In this document: positions 1 to 13,617 of the stretch, one piece after another
How the letters are laid out: every line of letters starts with the position of its first letter
How positions within the stretch are numbered: the stretch's first letter is position 1
Source: Rotaria macrura
Lineage: Eukaryota > Rotifera > Eurotatoria > Philodinida > Philodinidae
DNA: 64,000 nucleotides
Reading direction: 5' to 3'
NCBI GenBank assembly: GCA_900239685.1
Contig: OENT01000646.1
Location: 1 to 64,000, forward strand
Translations under genes and position numbers: made by a program
Notes under the pieces: generated by a model
What the model saw: the letters and a program-made list of their open reading frames with translations, nothing else
What the model was told of the DNA's origin: nothing
Database searches by the model: none

Positions 1-130
1 GCGGTAGCTTTCCTTTTTCATAGTGTCGCGGCGCGGTGGCGGCGCGGTATGAACTTTTGGAAAACCATCGCGGCGCGGTCGCGGCAGACCTTCAACCGCG
101 ATGGACATCTATGGTTCATAGTAGTTAAAG
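1..130. repeat. GC-rich segment with hairpin
   Basis: This is a short, strikingly GC-rich stretch in an otherwise AT-rich window. It is built from repeated gcggcgcggt-like words. An inverted pair, ccatcgcgg at 65-73 and ccgcgatgg at 96-104, could form a hairpin. No coding frame is supported. It may be the end of a repeat cut by the window edge. Confidence 0.45.
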
Positions 131-953
131 TATTCGTATATGAGTTGGAAGTTTTCCTGAGATGTTCTTTTCGTTTGAGTTCTTCGCAGTAGATATGTTG
201 TTTGTATGATACAAGAAAAGCAGTGTTGTTTTAATTGCGTGCATATTTTTATGGGACCGTTCTACTAGTTGTTTGGATTTTAGCGAAGAGCCAAGTTGTT
301 CAAACATTCAGCTGTGTGTTTAATGTTTTGTGGCCAATCGTAATTCGCTGTTAATTAGTGGCTCGATGATAGAAATATCGTTATAGAGAAGCTTGCGAGC
401 ATAACAGAAGAAATGTGATAGGTACGGATATTTTTATGCATTGTGATTGGCTAATCGTGTCACTAGAACAACGCAGGAAGATATAAGGAAAATGAGAACT
501 GGAAGGTTATGCTCAAAACTGACATATCAAACGTTTGTCGATTGAGGCGCAAAAGGTGTGCACGGGAGCAGGCTTCAAGTAGTATACGGACAGCAACATT
601 TTCCAAGTGTCTTGATTCGTAAACGACTTCCAGAGATTCCATTGTCATATAATATCGAGAGACTACCTTGTAGGTTCAAAGCGAATTCAGAAGCCATTTT
701 CAACTACTTGAGTATCAATTACATTTCTCCATGCACCTCAACATGCATAGTTTCCAACTAATCCCATACGAAATCTTAAGATTTCAATAATAAGACACTT
801 ACTTTCAAAACATTCTTTCAGCCTGAACTTCTTCTATTTTTCGAAAAGTTCAGCGCAAATCAATACTTTCCATTAAACCTATCACCAACATCATGGCTTC
901 GCTAAGAACATTTACTCATTTTTAAATATACCTATCCTGACACGTCGCACATT
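131..953. other. Intergenic, nothing recognised
   Basis: Only short chance-length open frames are present on both strands. I see no splice-bounded exon, RNA gene or repeat. Confidence 0.5.
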
Positions 954-1115
954 ACACCAAAACAACTCAAATTCCTCAACTTTTAACATATAGTTATATG
1001 TTAGGGTAACGTGTTTGGATACCCTAGGGGTAATACACCAAAACAACTCAAATTCGTCAAGTTTTAACATATAGTTATATGTTAGGGTAACGTGTTTGGA
1101 TACCCTGGGGGTAAT
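954..1115. repeat. 81-bp tandem duplication
   Basis: Two almost identical units of 81 bp follow one another, at 954-1034 and 1035-1115. Each contains the short palindrome catatagttatatg and the inverted words gggta and taccc. The few differences between units (for example cctcaact against cgtcaagt) suggest a fairly recent duplication. Confidence 0.8.
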
Positions 1116-1418
1116 TCATCGGAATGAATACCTCGGGTATTGTGACTGTGAAATGTCGATACCCAGTGTAACGGTATTATGACATCTATGGGAGTGTACC
1201 AAATTGTAGAGACTGAAGTTTGCTGTACAATGATCTAGAAAAATAAATGTTCTTATTTTTATATCTGATCATAAATATAAAACAAATGTATAAAACAAGC
1301 ATTGAAAAAATAACCAATGAATAACAAATTTCAGCGATAATGTCACTGAGATATTTCACGCACTAAAATATAGGCAGTGGGATTCTTAGGCAGAGTGGTA
1401 CGTACGTAGGTTAATAGG

Positions 1419-1931
1419 GTGCAGGTATTGATACACTTTTCCCCAACACTCATACCCTCATTACCAAACTTGGGCGCGATTCATAAAAACATGGGACTCG
1501 TCTATCAGAAATTTGGTTTCTATTCGATCTACATAAAAAATACTGCTTCAACGTGTGAAGATATGCAAGAATACTCAACTGCGCTTATCTCCTTTGAAGA
1601 GATTCTTCATATCAACCGAACCTGGCTATAACTCCAAAATAATATGAATGGAATATATCATAATCAAGGCGAACAATCGAAAGCAGTGCCATTTTAAGAA
1701 AAGCCACTTGCTGTCTAAGAAAAATCACATACTTGTAACTATTGGAATTTAGCGAATACGTATAGTGACATTGGTGTCATGTACGAAAATATGGGTCACT
1801 TTCAAGATGCTCTTTCGTTTTACGAAGGTACTATAAACATTGAGAAACGTTGCTTTCCATTAAATCATCCATTGACAGAAACACTGCAAGAGAATCTCGA
1901 TGATCTGCGAGTATATCTTTCTAGACTGTAA
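1419..1931 (+). pseudogene. TPR-repeat gene relic
   Basis: One reading frame gives degenerate tetratricopeptide repeats of the kinesin-light-chain/ART-TPR kind. Motifs include NLGAIHKNMGLVYQKFG near the start and YSDIGVMYENMGHFQDALSFYE near 1755-1815. The frame is broken by in-frame stops at 1629-1631, 1696-1698 and 1717-1719. It ends at a natural-looking stop at 1931. It resembles the C-terminal repeats of the ART-TPR family seen again at 31.9-34.2 kb. No upstream catalytic part is visible, so this is a dead 3' fragment. Confidence 0.6.
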
Positions 1932-2640
1932 TAGAGTGAGGATGTTGATCACACAGGACAGAAGACGTATCTTCATAGTGGCTTGCATAACTACCAACAC
2001 CTGATATTCCTCGACACTTATTTTACAGCGTAAATTTGTGTGAAAATAGGCATTTGCTCTCTCTTTCCTTCTTTGGTCTTCATAATTAACAGTCAATAAT
2101 TGCTATGATAATCCCATAAGATTTACATGCAGTATTCTTCTGATGAAGACAATGTTTCTTTGAGCATTAACATTCATGAACATGCACATGTTTCTCACAT
2201 GTTCTTTCTTTTTTGCATAGCCTTTGACACAATTCTGAGTGTGGATGTTGGTATTCTTTTCTCGTAACCCGACATCCGCACCTTTTACAGTGTGTACGCG
2301 ATTATAGCCATGTATATATATATAGAATGTGCGAAGAAGAAAAAAGTACAAACGCATTTTATTAGTAAGCAGTGTTTGGAACGAATAACCTCTGAGTAAT
2401 TCATATTAGTTGCACAACACCTGTCTACTCTCTTCCTATCGATAAGCTAAGTTGGAAATTGCCAACACTGTTGGTTATAAATAACAAGTGCAGTGATTTC
2501 ATTGCTTCTCAAATTTCTCAATACGCACATCACACCAAAATATAAGATTTTCAATTGCTAACGTACGTATTCTTAGCGAATCATGAAAAATTGGCAATGA
2601 TCTTCTGAAATATGCTAGTTGATGTAATGTAACTAATTTG
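1932..2640. other. Intergenic upstream of the Tlde1-like gene
   Basis: No gene is recognised. The last bases run into a pyrimidine-rich stretch and an acceptor-like tag at about 2647-2656. Confidence 0.4.
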
Positions 2641-2642
2641 GA

Positions 2643-2656
2643 TTTTTCATTTGTAG
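2643..2656 (+). promoter_or_regulatory. Splice acceptor just upstream of the start codon
   Basis: A T-rich tract ends in ttgtag nine bases before the ATG at 2665. Such a site fits a 5'-UTR intron or acceptance of a trans-spliced leader, which bdelloids are known to use. It supports the gene being read as a eukaryotic transcript. Confidence 0.4.
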
Positions 2657-2664
2657 AATAGAAC

Positions 2665-3006
2665 ATGTCATTTACATATCAGCAATCTACAGGCAAGTTT
2701 TGTAATGATAAGACTGGTCAGTGTACGCCATCCTACAGTGGATACAAGGGTGAAACAGATCAAACAAAATCGAACAAAGGTCCTATTCCCGAAGGAAAGT
2801 ACACAATCGCCAAAAGTTGTGACAAACTTGGCGAACGATGTGATTTAACACCAGATTCATCAAACAGCATGTTTGGACGATCGAAGTTCCAAATTCATGG
2901 TGACAATGGCAAAGGAGACCAGTCAGCAAGTCATGGATGTATTATTCTGAATCAAGGAGATAGAACTGGCTTGAAAAAAGGTGATAAGGTTACAGTTAAA
3001 AAGTAA
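2665..3006 (+). CDS. Tlde1/DUF2778-like L,D-transpeptidase-fold protein
   Basis: The single-exon frame encodes 113 residues. The C-terminal half carries the signature of the Tlde1 (DUF2778) family, which is related to YkuD-type L,D-transpeptidases: His78-Gly-Asp followed by Ser89-His90-Gly91-Cys92, where the cysteine is the expected nucleophile. Bacterial members cut or exchange peptidoglycan cross-links and act as type VI secretion effectors. A GPIPEGKY motif at residues 39-46 also fits the family. The N-terminal third holds three cysteines; no signal peptide is visible. The gene has no intron, but an acceptor-like site lies just upstream and a polyadenylation signal (AATAAA) at 3106-3111. 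The surroundings are eukaryotic. Horizontal transfer from bacteria and use against bacteria is inference; contamination is unlikely given the flanks. Confidence 0.75.
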   Translation: MSFTYQQSTGKFCNDKTGQCTPSYSGYKGETDQTKSNKGPIPEGKYTIAKSCDKLGERCDLTPDSSNSMFGRSKFQIHGDNGKGDQSASHGCIILNQGDRTGLKKGDKVTVKK

Positions 3007-3926
3007 TCGGTCGATTGCAACACCATCAACATACGAGATACAAATTAATTAAATACTGCTTTTATTTCAGCCATTCTTATTCTTCATTCAATAACCGAGA
3101 TCTCAAATAAAACTAATTTACAGTATATATAGTATTGTTGTTGTGTCTATTCTTGAAATTACCATACGATTTATAGATGAATCTGTCACATTTATCTAAA
3201 GTATTGTAAAGAAAAATCAAATTATAGAAATCAATGTTATTGGTAATTTTGAACTTCTATCGAATATGCGAATAGAAGATGAACTTCTAATATTGTGTTT
3301 CTTAATGAAAAAGATAGCTGTTTTCTGCTTAATTATTTTAAGATTGAGTCTATGTGATTCACTCTAGAAATGAAAGTTACAAAAGAGACGAACCAAAGCG
3401 GACCTAAAAAACTGACGGTGGGTGAGAAGAATGATTAAACTTCAAGATAAATATTTTTTTCATTATGGTTGTACGTGTTTGTCGTCATATAAAGCTCATG
3501 TGGACGCCCACACCTTGTCCAGTGGACAAATACAAATTGACCGATTTCCAATCCAACATACATTCAGTACAGTCGATCGGAATGTGACATTGTGTATCGA
3601 ACCGATCCAAATATCATAGATAGAAAAATCTTTCTTCGTTCAGATATTTCATACAATTACCTTGATCATCTTGTAGACCACAAGCAATCTGACTAAATAT
3701 TTGAAAATTTGAACAATGACAAAGACCGCAGTCCGATTGAAGGAAATAAATATGACTGAAATTGTTAGATAACAACATGCTACATTAGGTCAATGAAGAT
3801 CGATCGAATATATATAAATGCAAATACCGTACATTTTCCAGTTATTCTTTGCTCAACTCGAATACAGTAGATGAATATCGACTGGAAAACGGCCTGCATC
3901 GCTTGCTAGCAGTGTTTTCAATAGTA
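3007..3926. other. Intergenic, nothing recognised
   Basis: It contains the polyadenylation signal of the preceding gene at 3106-3111. No other supported feature was found. Confidence 0.4.
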
Positions 3927-4392
3927 ATCTATAAGAAAATGTACATGCATGCACACTTTACTTGTACGAGCTAAGTGTATGTTTACACATTTTTGGCACA
4001 TAAGTGTACAAAGCGTACTGAAACCAATTTTTTCGATCTAGAAAACAATAAGCATTGTCTGTTTTGCCATGATGAATATAAATGAAGAGCTTTTGGAAGC
4101 AAATAAGCAGGGATGGCATAATTCTGGTAGGGATGTAAGAGTCAATTGCCTGAAAAACATTTCGTTGAGGCGTTCTCGGAGTTTTGGACGAACGGCACTT
4201 CATTTTAATCACAGCGCCCTCACGTTATGTTTTGTATGCGAGTCACACCAATCAGTTTGTACATGTAACTAAAGTGAAGAAGAACCGGGTCAAGTCGCTC
4301 ACTCCGGCCCACTTTGCATCCGCTTGCAAATAAATGATAAATAGACATACTTTTTCATAATCTGACGCAATATTTTACAAAAAATGAGAAGA
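3927..4392 (-). repeat. Dispersed repeat, copy 1
   Basis: Read on the minus strand, this segment matches 41389-41845 on the plus strand over about 460 bp. Shared landmarks are agattatgaaa, agtatgtctatttatcat, tttagatcgaaaaa followed by ttggtttcagtac, and a terminal run containing gtacattttgtt/cttatagatt. The copies differ at many positions and by small indels. No intact protein is common to both. It is probably an old non-autonomous transposon or a fragment of a longer element; its outer limits are not resolved because copy 2 begins at an assembly gap. Confidence 0.65.
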
Positions 4393-4699
4393 AAACAAGT
4401 TTGAACAACAAAAACAGTTGACTGGTCACCATTGAATATCTTATACAGTTGCAGAGGTTCTAGAAGCAAAGTGTAAATGGTTTTTGCAATGCCCACCGTG
4501 TACACTTTGGTTTTTAGAGCAGACTGTAAATCAGAGGCAGCAGATGCTCGGTACATTTTACTTCTGCTTGGTACACCTCCGACTGGAAACACAGCTTGGT
4601 AGTACAGTTCATTTACGGTACGAATGAATTTCTTGGAAATCATTTTCATCTTCGAGCACGACCACAGTAGTAATATAGGCAATATGTTGACTCGATGTT

Positions 4700-6151
4700 A
4701 CAAAGTTTGAGTGTGCAGTTAACACGCTAATTTTTATATTTTCATAAATCGTTGCAGTGCAGTGATTCAATGGAAAAAACGTGCATTACTGTAGTTACTT
4801 AGTCTGAATAGAATACAAAGGTAAATAATGTCATAAAAAATTCAAAATTGCACAAAAGTATCAATTGAATATTTAGTAACTGATTCGATCGATTCAGAAT
4901 CGACTTTATCCCCTCGAAAAATAGACAACGATGGATAAATCAATGAAGTTTCTAATAAAAAAATTTGTCAATTTTAGTACCGATCCGGCAAACAACGTAT
5001 TTTAATATCAGTGAGATTATCGAAATGCTATTGATTACATAATTGTGAACGATTGCCACAAAATTAGTCATCATCGTTCAAAGGATAATTATTATTATGT
5101 ACGTCGCACAGATACTTTTTATTGAGACATGTCATATAAATTCCAAAAACGAAAATAGAGGTAATTTCAGAGAAGACAAGATATATTATTTATTTCAAAA
5201 TATCATCGTTGAGTCGTTTGATTGATAAACATGTCAATATTTAAATATACAGTGATACAGAAAAAAGCAAATGCTTCGGGAAAATCTATTGTATGCAATG
5301 CATTGCGTTGTCATCATTTTCACAATAACCAAAAGTTATCACATCATGTACAGGTATTTTCCCATTGCCAATCCTTACATTTAGTTTCATCGGTGACAGA
5401 TCAAAAATTCGTTAAAATATTTCATGAAAAAAGATTTTATCCGAATTTTTCTGTATTTCGTATGGATATGCAAGTTATGCATTTACTGACGATCGCCATT
5501 ATTTTGCGTTCGAACATCGGAAACGATGTCTCTGATTTAAAAACAAATCAATTCGAAAACCTGTTCACTGTCTTTAATTAGGCTATCGTAAATATTATCA
5601 ATGAATCGATGATTCGAAATATATTCTGATGTGAATTCTCACAAGAATATAATAATGAATGCTGGATACGAGTGTGGGTTCTATGTTCTAAAGCATATAA
5701 AGCCATACCTACTGACAATAAGATACCATTAGACGATCGATCGATTCTAGAGCAAAAATTTTGGTCACGTTATTCGTCTATCTTTCAATTACTTTGTTGA
5801 TGCATTGTACTAGAAATTAGCTATTTGATCGATCTCAGTTTCATTTTTTAACCCATTCACAGAGAACAATGATTCTATATATTAATTTAAAATAAAGTTC
5901 ATTCATTTGAAATAAACAAACGTTTTTTTTTCTCTCAAGAATTATTCGATTCCAACTGTGGCAGATGAACTTATAAATAAGAAAATATTCGGTCAAAGAA
6001 AACAGATCATTTTATTTATGATCTTATTTATTGAGTTATTTTTGTCAACCTAACATACGAATCATGATTACCAAATATACAAGAAAATGTGTTATTTTTT
6101 CATCAGAAACAAAACTAATAAAACAATATCAACATCTAATAAATGTTTTAA
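4700..6151. other. Intergenic, nothing firmly supported
   Basis: A 119-codon open frame at 5222-5581 is of a length expected by chance in this base composition and shows no recognisable domain. No other signal was found. Confidence 0.35.
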
Positions 6152-6962
6152 TTAAAAATCATCAGAAAGTTCACTATCACTATTACTATCTCCACATCTT
6201 TCACATGGTAAACTGGAACCCCAACTACCTTTAAATGAAACAAGCAAAAATCAATTTCATACGGTTGATATATTCCAACAAAGAACATTGACTTTCTCTT
6301 TTCCGTAATACATACATCGATTGCATTTATCACAATGCCATACTCTCCAATCCATACATTTTCGACACACAGCACAATGCCAATCATTACCACTGTCGCA
6401 AACTTCGTCTTGACAAAATGAATAATACAAATCTGTTGCTTCATTCGATATAAGACTTCGAAATAAACTTTGTGTATCAGCTAATTTTTCATCTTTATCT
6501 TTTTTCTTCCATTCTTTCGAACTATCATCTTCAAAAGTTTCCGAATAGCTAAAAGTCAATATGTATGATGAAGGTTTCATGATCGAAAAACAAATGAGTA
6601 AATGTTTTTTACTTGCGAGATTTCATAATACGTCGACGTAATTTATCGAGATCAATCATTAGAAGTGCATCACTATTTTTCACAGTTTTCTTAAGCCATT
6701 GTGCAAAACATGGATGAGCAGAATATTTTTCATCTGTACCAAAAAAATATTCAAGATGATTGAGCATATTTCGACAAGTTGCATGGCAACCACATGATGA
6801 ATTACATCCACTACCATTTTTAAAACAAGAACAAGATCGAGTCGAACATCCTTTACGACATGGACATTTTTCTTTATCTTCATCGTCATCAGATGCATTT
6901 TCCTCTGTTTCTATTTCATTTACTGCTGCATCGTTGGTTTTTGTTTGATCATCGACCCACAT
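6152..6962 (-). CDS. CXC (Tesmin/TSO1-like) cysteine-rich protein, three exons
   Basis: Exons 6962-6613, 6548-6280 and 6228-6152 join in frame to about 231 residues. The first intron (64 bp, gtaaaa...ttttag) is clear. The second (51 bp) has a weak donor; an alternative donor lies 17 bases further on. Residues about 33-65 form a dense cysteine cluster (CPCRKGCSTRSCSCFKNG and onward), typical of CXC/CRC domains that bind DNA. The second exon carries another cysteine/histidine array, WHCAVCRKCMDWRVWHCDKC, and the last exon adds a CERCG pair, so a second zinc-binding module is likely. The tail is acidic and serine-rich. The role is probably nuclear and DNA-binding, by domain analogy only; I cannot name an orthologue. 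Confidence 0.65.
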
Positions 6963-9900
6963 TATTGATTTTGGATTAATTAAATAATCGATTGATCAAA
7001 TTTTCTAGAAGAAAATATAAAACAATGAACTATCTTTCTTGCTTCCTTTCGTATTAGATTTATAAAGTTTTGTGGCTATTTGAAATTATGTTAGTCGTTA
7101 AATAACGAATACACTATAAAGTTTTGCTTTCTTTCTTGTCCCCACGTTTTTGGTATAATACAGATAAGACAGAGTCTATTAGAATATTTAGAGGAAAACT
7201 TTCCATATAAATAGTTCATGAAATCCGTATTTTCATTTTACTAGATATCTGTATAACAAGTGAACGTTCAAAATGAAGCACTGCTTTTTAACCTGAACTT
7301 TTTTATTGAAAGATGACGCTATTGAGTGATCTTTAAGTTTGTGCACAATATCGAGGAGAATATATTATCTTTATTTCATAAAATATCGTTGACATGGAAA
7401 ATGTACACGGGAATAAATACTCTCATTCAGAGTCATTCGAGTGGAAACGAATGTTGTCCATATGAGATTTTTCTTCATTGCCTGATAGCTTTTACATAAC
7501 AAACGAATATCACACCTAGAGCTACACCAACAGTGGTGTCATGCTCTTCATCATTTACCAAATAATGCAATCCTTTTCTACGCCGGGTTTTCAAGTGAGC
7601 AACATCCACAAAAGAAATTTCTTCATTTCAACGTCGACGAAGTTTTCTACATTGGAAACATTTTAGTGGTGAGAACTTATCTCGACTTGAAAATTTTCGT
7701 TTTAAAATTGCTGCTTAAATGTTTATCGATCAGAATTTTGTACGTATTGAAGTGATTACTACTGTTTTTTAAGCATCGATATGTGAAACGTCAGTAAGTC
7801 AATGATCTCGAATTATTAATTATTCTTCGATGATTGTTGAACGTGTCGATTCTCGTTCAACATATCTGCGAGACTGCTTTCATATCGTTTTTCGCGTTTA
7901 ATACAAAACATGATGATGGATCAAATATGCAAAATATGTGGAACAATCTCTTCAATTTACTAGAGACTAGAGAAAAACTATCCATTTTTGTCAAGTAACT
8001 AGAAAAATTGAGTTCGTTTGAAAGATAATTGTAAGAATATAATTTATGTTTTTCTATTATTTTCTCTAGTTTAAAATTTTAAAGTGTTACTTATTTAAGA
8101 AAGTGATTTGAATTGTATTTGACATTGATTGCTCTGATGATTGATAGCACCTTGCAAAACTTCGTTGAATTGATTGTTGAACATTTATCTAATAATACGC
8201 TTATATGTGATCGGAGAGTTCATCATGGACTTGAACAAAAGTGATTGAGTGACTTTTCTGAAAAAGAAAACGAATACTCAATAACAACTACTAATTATTG
8301 ATCTTGGCCAGTATGGTTGAAAAGGAATGTCAATAGATCATCAGAAGTTCAAAATATGAACTAGATCTATTGACCGTCAGTATGATTCATTGGAAACGAA
8401 AATAAAGATATGGATAGCTATATTAAAGTAATGTTTTTTTCACTGTGGAATATTTCTATTGAGTTTCTATGAGCCGTGAAGAAGCAGTCAAATAAGATTT
8501 GTTCGAGAATGAATGTTAAAGAAAATTACTCATCCTGGCTTGAAATAAGCATGAGAGTTCTTTTCTTTGTATCTACAGGATTGAGCGAGAACATTAAAAT
8601 TCGCACAAGGATCTTAATTTCACATCACTTAACGAATTCATTCAATTGGAAGTGTAGCAGAAGTGAATGCAAATTATGCAGACAATTCGATACTTTAATC
8701 AGAGATAACTATGTTCTTTATCAAGCTCTTCAACGATTGAAGAAAGATCTTCATTCCAAATTTGATTTTTTTTCGAACAGATACAAAGGAAAATCTTGTT
8801 GTCAGAAGTACGAAATGATCGAAAAATTCTTGTGAGTGTAGATATAGATGAATATAATATCGAAATACATACTCTGATATTCGCATTTACATTCGTCACA
8901 AAAATAAATTAATAACGTTCAAATTTATGACTTCAATATCATCATTTTACTTTGTCATTGAGGCGACGAAATTTAATGACAGTACTTATTTTCGAATTTT
9001 TCTTTTCTTAGCAGAATCGACCAACAGTTTTTATGTGACAATAGTCTTTTTCTTCAGATAAGTAAAAAGAAAGAGAACATATTTTTTATGTTGATTTTTT
9101 CCGATCTACAACACGCCGTTCTTTTGATTCATAGCCAAAAATGAAATACTATCACTCGATTCAATGAATGTTTTTACAATACAATCTTAAAGTACTCAAG
9201 TTCAGCAGTAGACTTACCTTAATTCTCGTTTAACAAGTATCGCATCATTCTTTCGTAATATTTATTGATGTTGTCGGGAGACAAACATTGAAATCACAAA
9301 TGAATTTCACACAAGCATCAATGACAAATGCGAAAAAGCTTTTCTATTCGGTAAATTAAAAGAGAGAACTTATTTGAATTATATAGAATTTAATTCTCCG
9401 TTTATTTAACAGTCTTTATTCATGCAATCAATAGTTGCACAATATTGTGTCTAAAAACCAAAATATTATGAAGTATATACTTTTTGAAAGAATAAGATCT
9501 CTAAAGAGAGCATGGGCGATTCTACTGCACGATGCTGCTATAAACTTCTTACCTAAACCGTATTTCAAGAGAAGAAAATTTGGATTTTTTTTATCATACC
9601 AAAAAGAAAATATATCATGGGAAAAGAAAATCGTCACATCCTATTCTATCTACATCGCTGATCTTGTCATTTAATTTAAGTAAAAGAGAAGTTTTGTTTT
9701 GTTTTTACAGCCATTGATATTTACACGAGTAGCCATCATCTTACATTGCATATTTTAAATGATGTTAGAATGAGTATGTAGTAAGCAATGCGCAAGTATG
9801 TAAGTAAAATTAATTCTTTGGGCTCTCCACATGGTACATATAGGTGATCTCCAAAAGTTGTCAATTTCATCAGGAACTCATTCGACATTTACACAAATGC
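6963..9900. other. Intergenic, nothing firmly supported
   Basis: A 119-codon frame at 8476-8835 contains a CSRSECKLC cluster but has no ATG at its start, no splice partners and no recognised family. The rest shows only short chance frames. Confidence 0.35.
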
Positions 9901-9907
9901 GATCTTT

Positions 9908-11287
9908 TTGACGGATTTTACTTTGCTGAACGTTCTTTTTCAACAGATAATTGCACTTTATTTAAACGAAATAGATCTCAGTAACGTTTCTTACAAATAT
10001 TTCAAATTATTCCGTAATTACATTCTTCTCATAGTTGGACATCTCATTCATTCACTCATAATACAAAGATTTGAACAGATGCGAAGGCTTTATCCTGAAC
10101 ATTATTTATGCTTCATACAACAGAATAGAATCAAACCACAATGTTTTGAAGACTGTACCAGTGTAACTGCAGAACGTTTTCTTGAAAGCTTGAGCACATA
10201 GCCCAATTTAACACATTTGTCACTGATCAATCTTAGAGTATTTTACTTAAGAAAAGATTATACAGTTGTTCTACTTCAGTCAAGTCAAGTCATTAGCACT
10301 TTATTTAAACAGATTCTCAAGTTTTCAGTATTTTCTATCGGCAATGATCAACATCGAACAGTGAAATTTGTCTATTGTTAGTTTAGAAAATTATTATGAC
10401 ACAAGCGTTGACGAATTTCAATTGACTGTTCTATCGTCAGTTCGACAATGGTTTCTCGAATGAGAAACGTTTTGTGGTCATTTAGTCAATGTTCAAACAT
10501 TGACAATTAATGAAAGATTTTTTTTCTGTTTTCTGGCACAACAAACTAGAGTCATTAAAGCTGGTTATTTCAAATGCAGACAGAGAATTTTGCGAATTCT
10601 ATTAAATTGCAGCTACTAAGAGACAATTAATTTCTCTGTTCATTACTCAATTCGTAAGGCATCAAGTCTTGCTCGTGAACATTCTTCAAGTACGTTGAGT
10701 ACAGTTTTAATTGAAACGATGGAACCGTCTGTGGTTAGCCACGAATTTACCATCTTTATCATGCACCATCCACAGTGTATGAGTTAAAAAATGTAAATTT
10801 CCTCAGGTAGTGTTGGCTTAAGGCTCGAGGATTTGATTATTCAATAGAACTACCAAACGTAGAGAGATTAGAATATGATGTATTATCGAATGGCGACATG
10901 TTAACAAAATTAATAACAGTATGAAAAAATTTCGATTTTTGGAATTCAGAGACGGCAACTCAACCAGGATTATTCAGTCCCTTAAGTCGTGTTACCAACA
11001 ACAACAGCTGAAGAAAATCAAGAAGTTGAAATGTGAGTGTCCAACGCATACTGCATTCATAAGACAGTTGATGCAGTCTTTTAGCAAATTTGCAATATCT
11101 CAGTCTTATCGACAAGCAACATCACAGCGGTCGGTTACAGGACCGACCTAAACTCGATATTGCACTTTATCATGGACAAAAATGTTTTAAGGATCTAATA
11201 CATTCCCACATAGATTCTCAATATTTCTTATCAGAAAAGAAAACAAATTCGAGTCGAATCGTTTGGGAAAATGGGTCGATGAATTGA
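9908..11287 (+). pseudogene. Possible F-box/LRR-type gene relic
   Basis: Scattered frames give leucine-rich phrases of the kind found in bdelloid F-box/LRR-like proteins: an isoleucine/leucine-rich block at 9908-10201, LPNVERLEYDVLSNGD near 10850-10900, and LANLQYLSLID near 11085-11115. They lie in different frames with stops between them. No exon chain can be built. The assignment is tentative; the segment could also be unrelated AT-rich DNA. Confidence 0.25.
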
Positions 11288-12507
11288 GGAAAAGTGCTCT
11301 ATTCTTTCAGAATGTAATTACTTTGATCGATATAATTACATATCATGTAACTCTTTGGTTTTTAACTAGGGTTTTTTTTTATTAGATTTTACAGTTCTTT
11401 AAATGATTCTCTAATTACGTAAGCCTATTTTTCTTGCTTTGTGAACATCTGTGGCACATTTTTATGACGAAGTTTCTGATAAAAAAACAATTGTATCCTT
11501 ATAAAGAAAGGTAACACTCACGTTGTTTTTTTATTGAGACGTGCTAAAGATATTGTTATGAAGAGAAATAGATATGGATGACTAGATGTTTACCATAATG
11601 AAACGATTTTGAAAAAACTCAAGAAGAAATCCTGCTAATAATATTCCACAAAGAATATTCAAAGTTCTACTCTTCATGAATATTTGAGAAGTTTATGTTA
11701 ATGAATTAAAACTGCGCAGTGCCCTCTAACATGAGGACGAACCTTGATTCATTCAATGTAACCATATATTCTGGAGATGAAATATAGTGCTTCTCTAAAA
11801 TATTCTTTGAATGAACTTTCAAATGATTTATTTATTTTTTAGAAGATATCCAAAAAACGAATTTTAATTTTCTTGCAAATACTTAGTATTTTTTCTATCT
11901 GGATCACGTATTCCGACACCTACGCTCATCCACTAGCCAACTTCATAAAATCAAGACCACACTCAGGTTCACATTGGTGGCCTCCTTAAAGAAAGCAGTG
12001 ATTAACAAAGTGTTAACTAGAACTTCCGAAATCTATCTAAATTTAACTTTCACATCTATTCATTGAAATTTGGCACGAAAAATATCTTACAACACTGTAA
12101 TCAAGTTCTATGAAACAATTAGTATAAGGTATTTCTATCAATGCATATATCTGAGGTATGCCTTGTGTAAGCATGAATTCACTTTATTTGTCGATACTGG
12201 TATGATTCATGAGCCGGAAAAGTGTTCTCGTCAGTGCCACTCGTTCTCATTCATCATGAAACATCATTTTCTCGTGTGTTAACTACAGAATTCCATGTGA
12301 TAAAATACCGAAAATAAACAATTTTTTTCTTTTCTTCTAAAGTTTTTTTGTCGTCAACATTTTTTTACTTTTTTTCCCTATTTAGACGTAACAAGAAATC
12401 GAATCGTTTGAATATGTTATTTTTAATAGAACAGCGAAACAGTAAATAAACGTCACTGCTGAGAAACGACAAAATACTTTCAAATTTCATTATTCTGGAC
12501 GTGATAC
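11288..12507. other. Intergenic, upstream of the helicase chimera
   Basis: No gene or repeat is recognised. The promoter of the downstream gene should lie here but no clear element can be pointed to. Confidence 0.35.

Positions 12508-13617
<1,110 letters not shown>

Noticed and set aside
5222..5581. 119-codon plus-strand open frame
   Set aside because: Length is within chance expectation for 64 kb of AT-rich DNA over six frames; no domain, splice partner or poly(A) signal in support.
8476..8835. 119-codon plus-strand open frame with a short cysteine cluster
   Set aside because: The frame does not begin with ATG, and no family or exon chain is recognisable.
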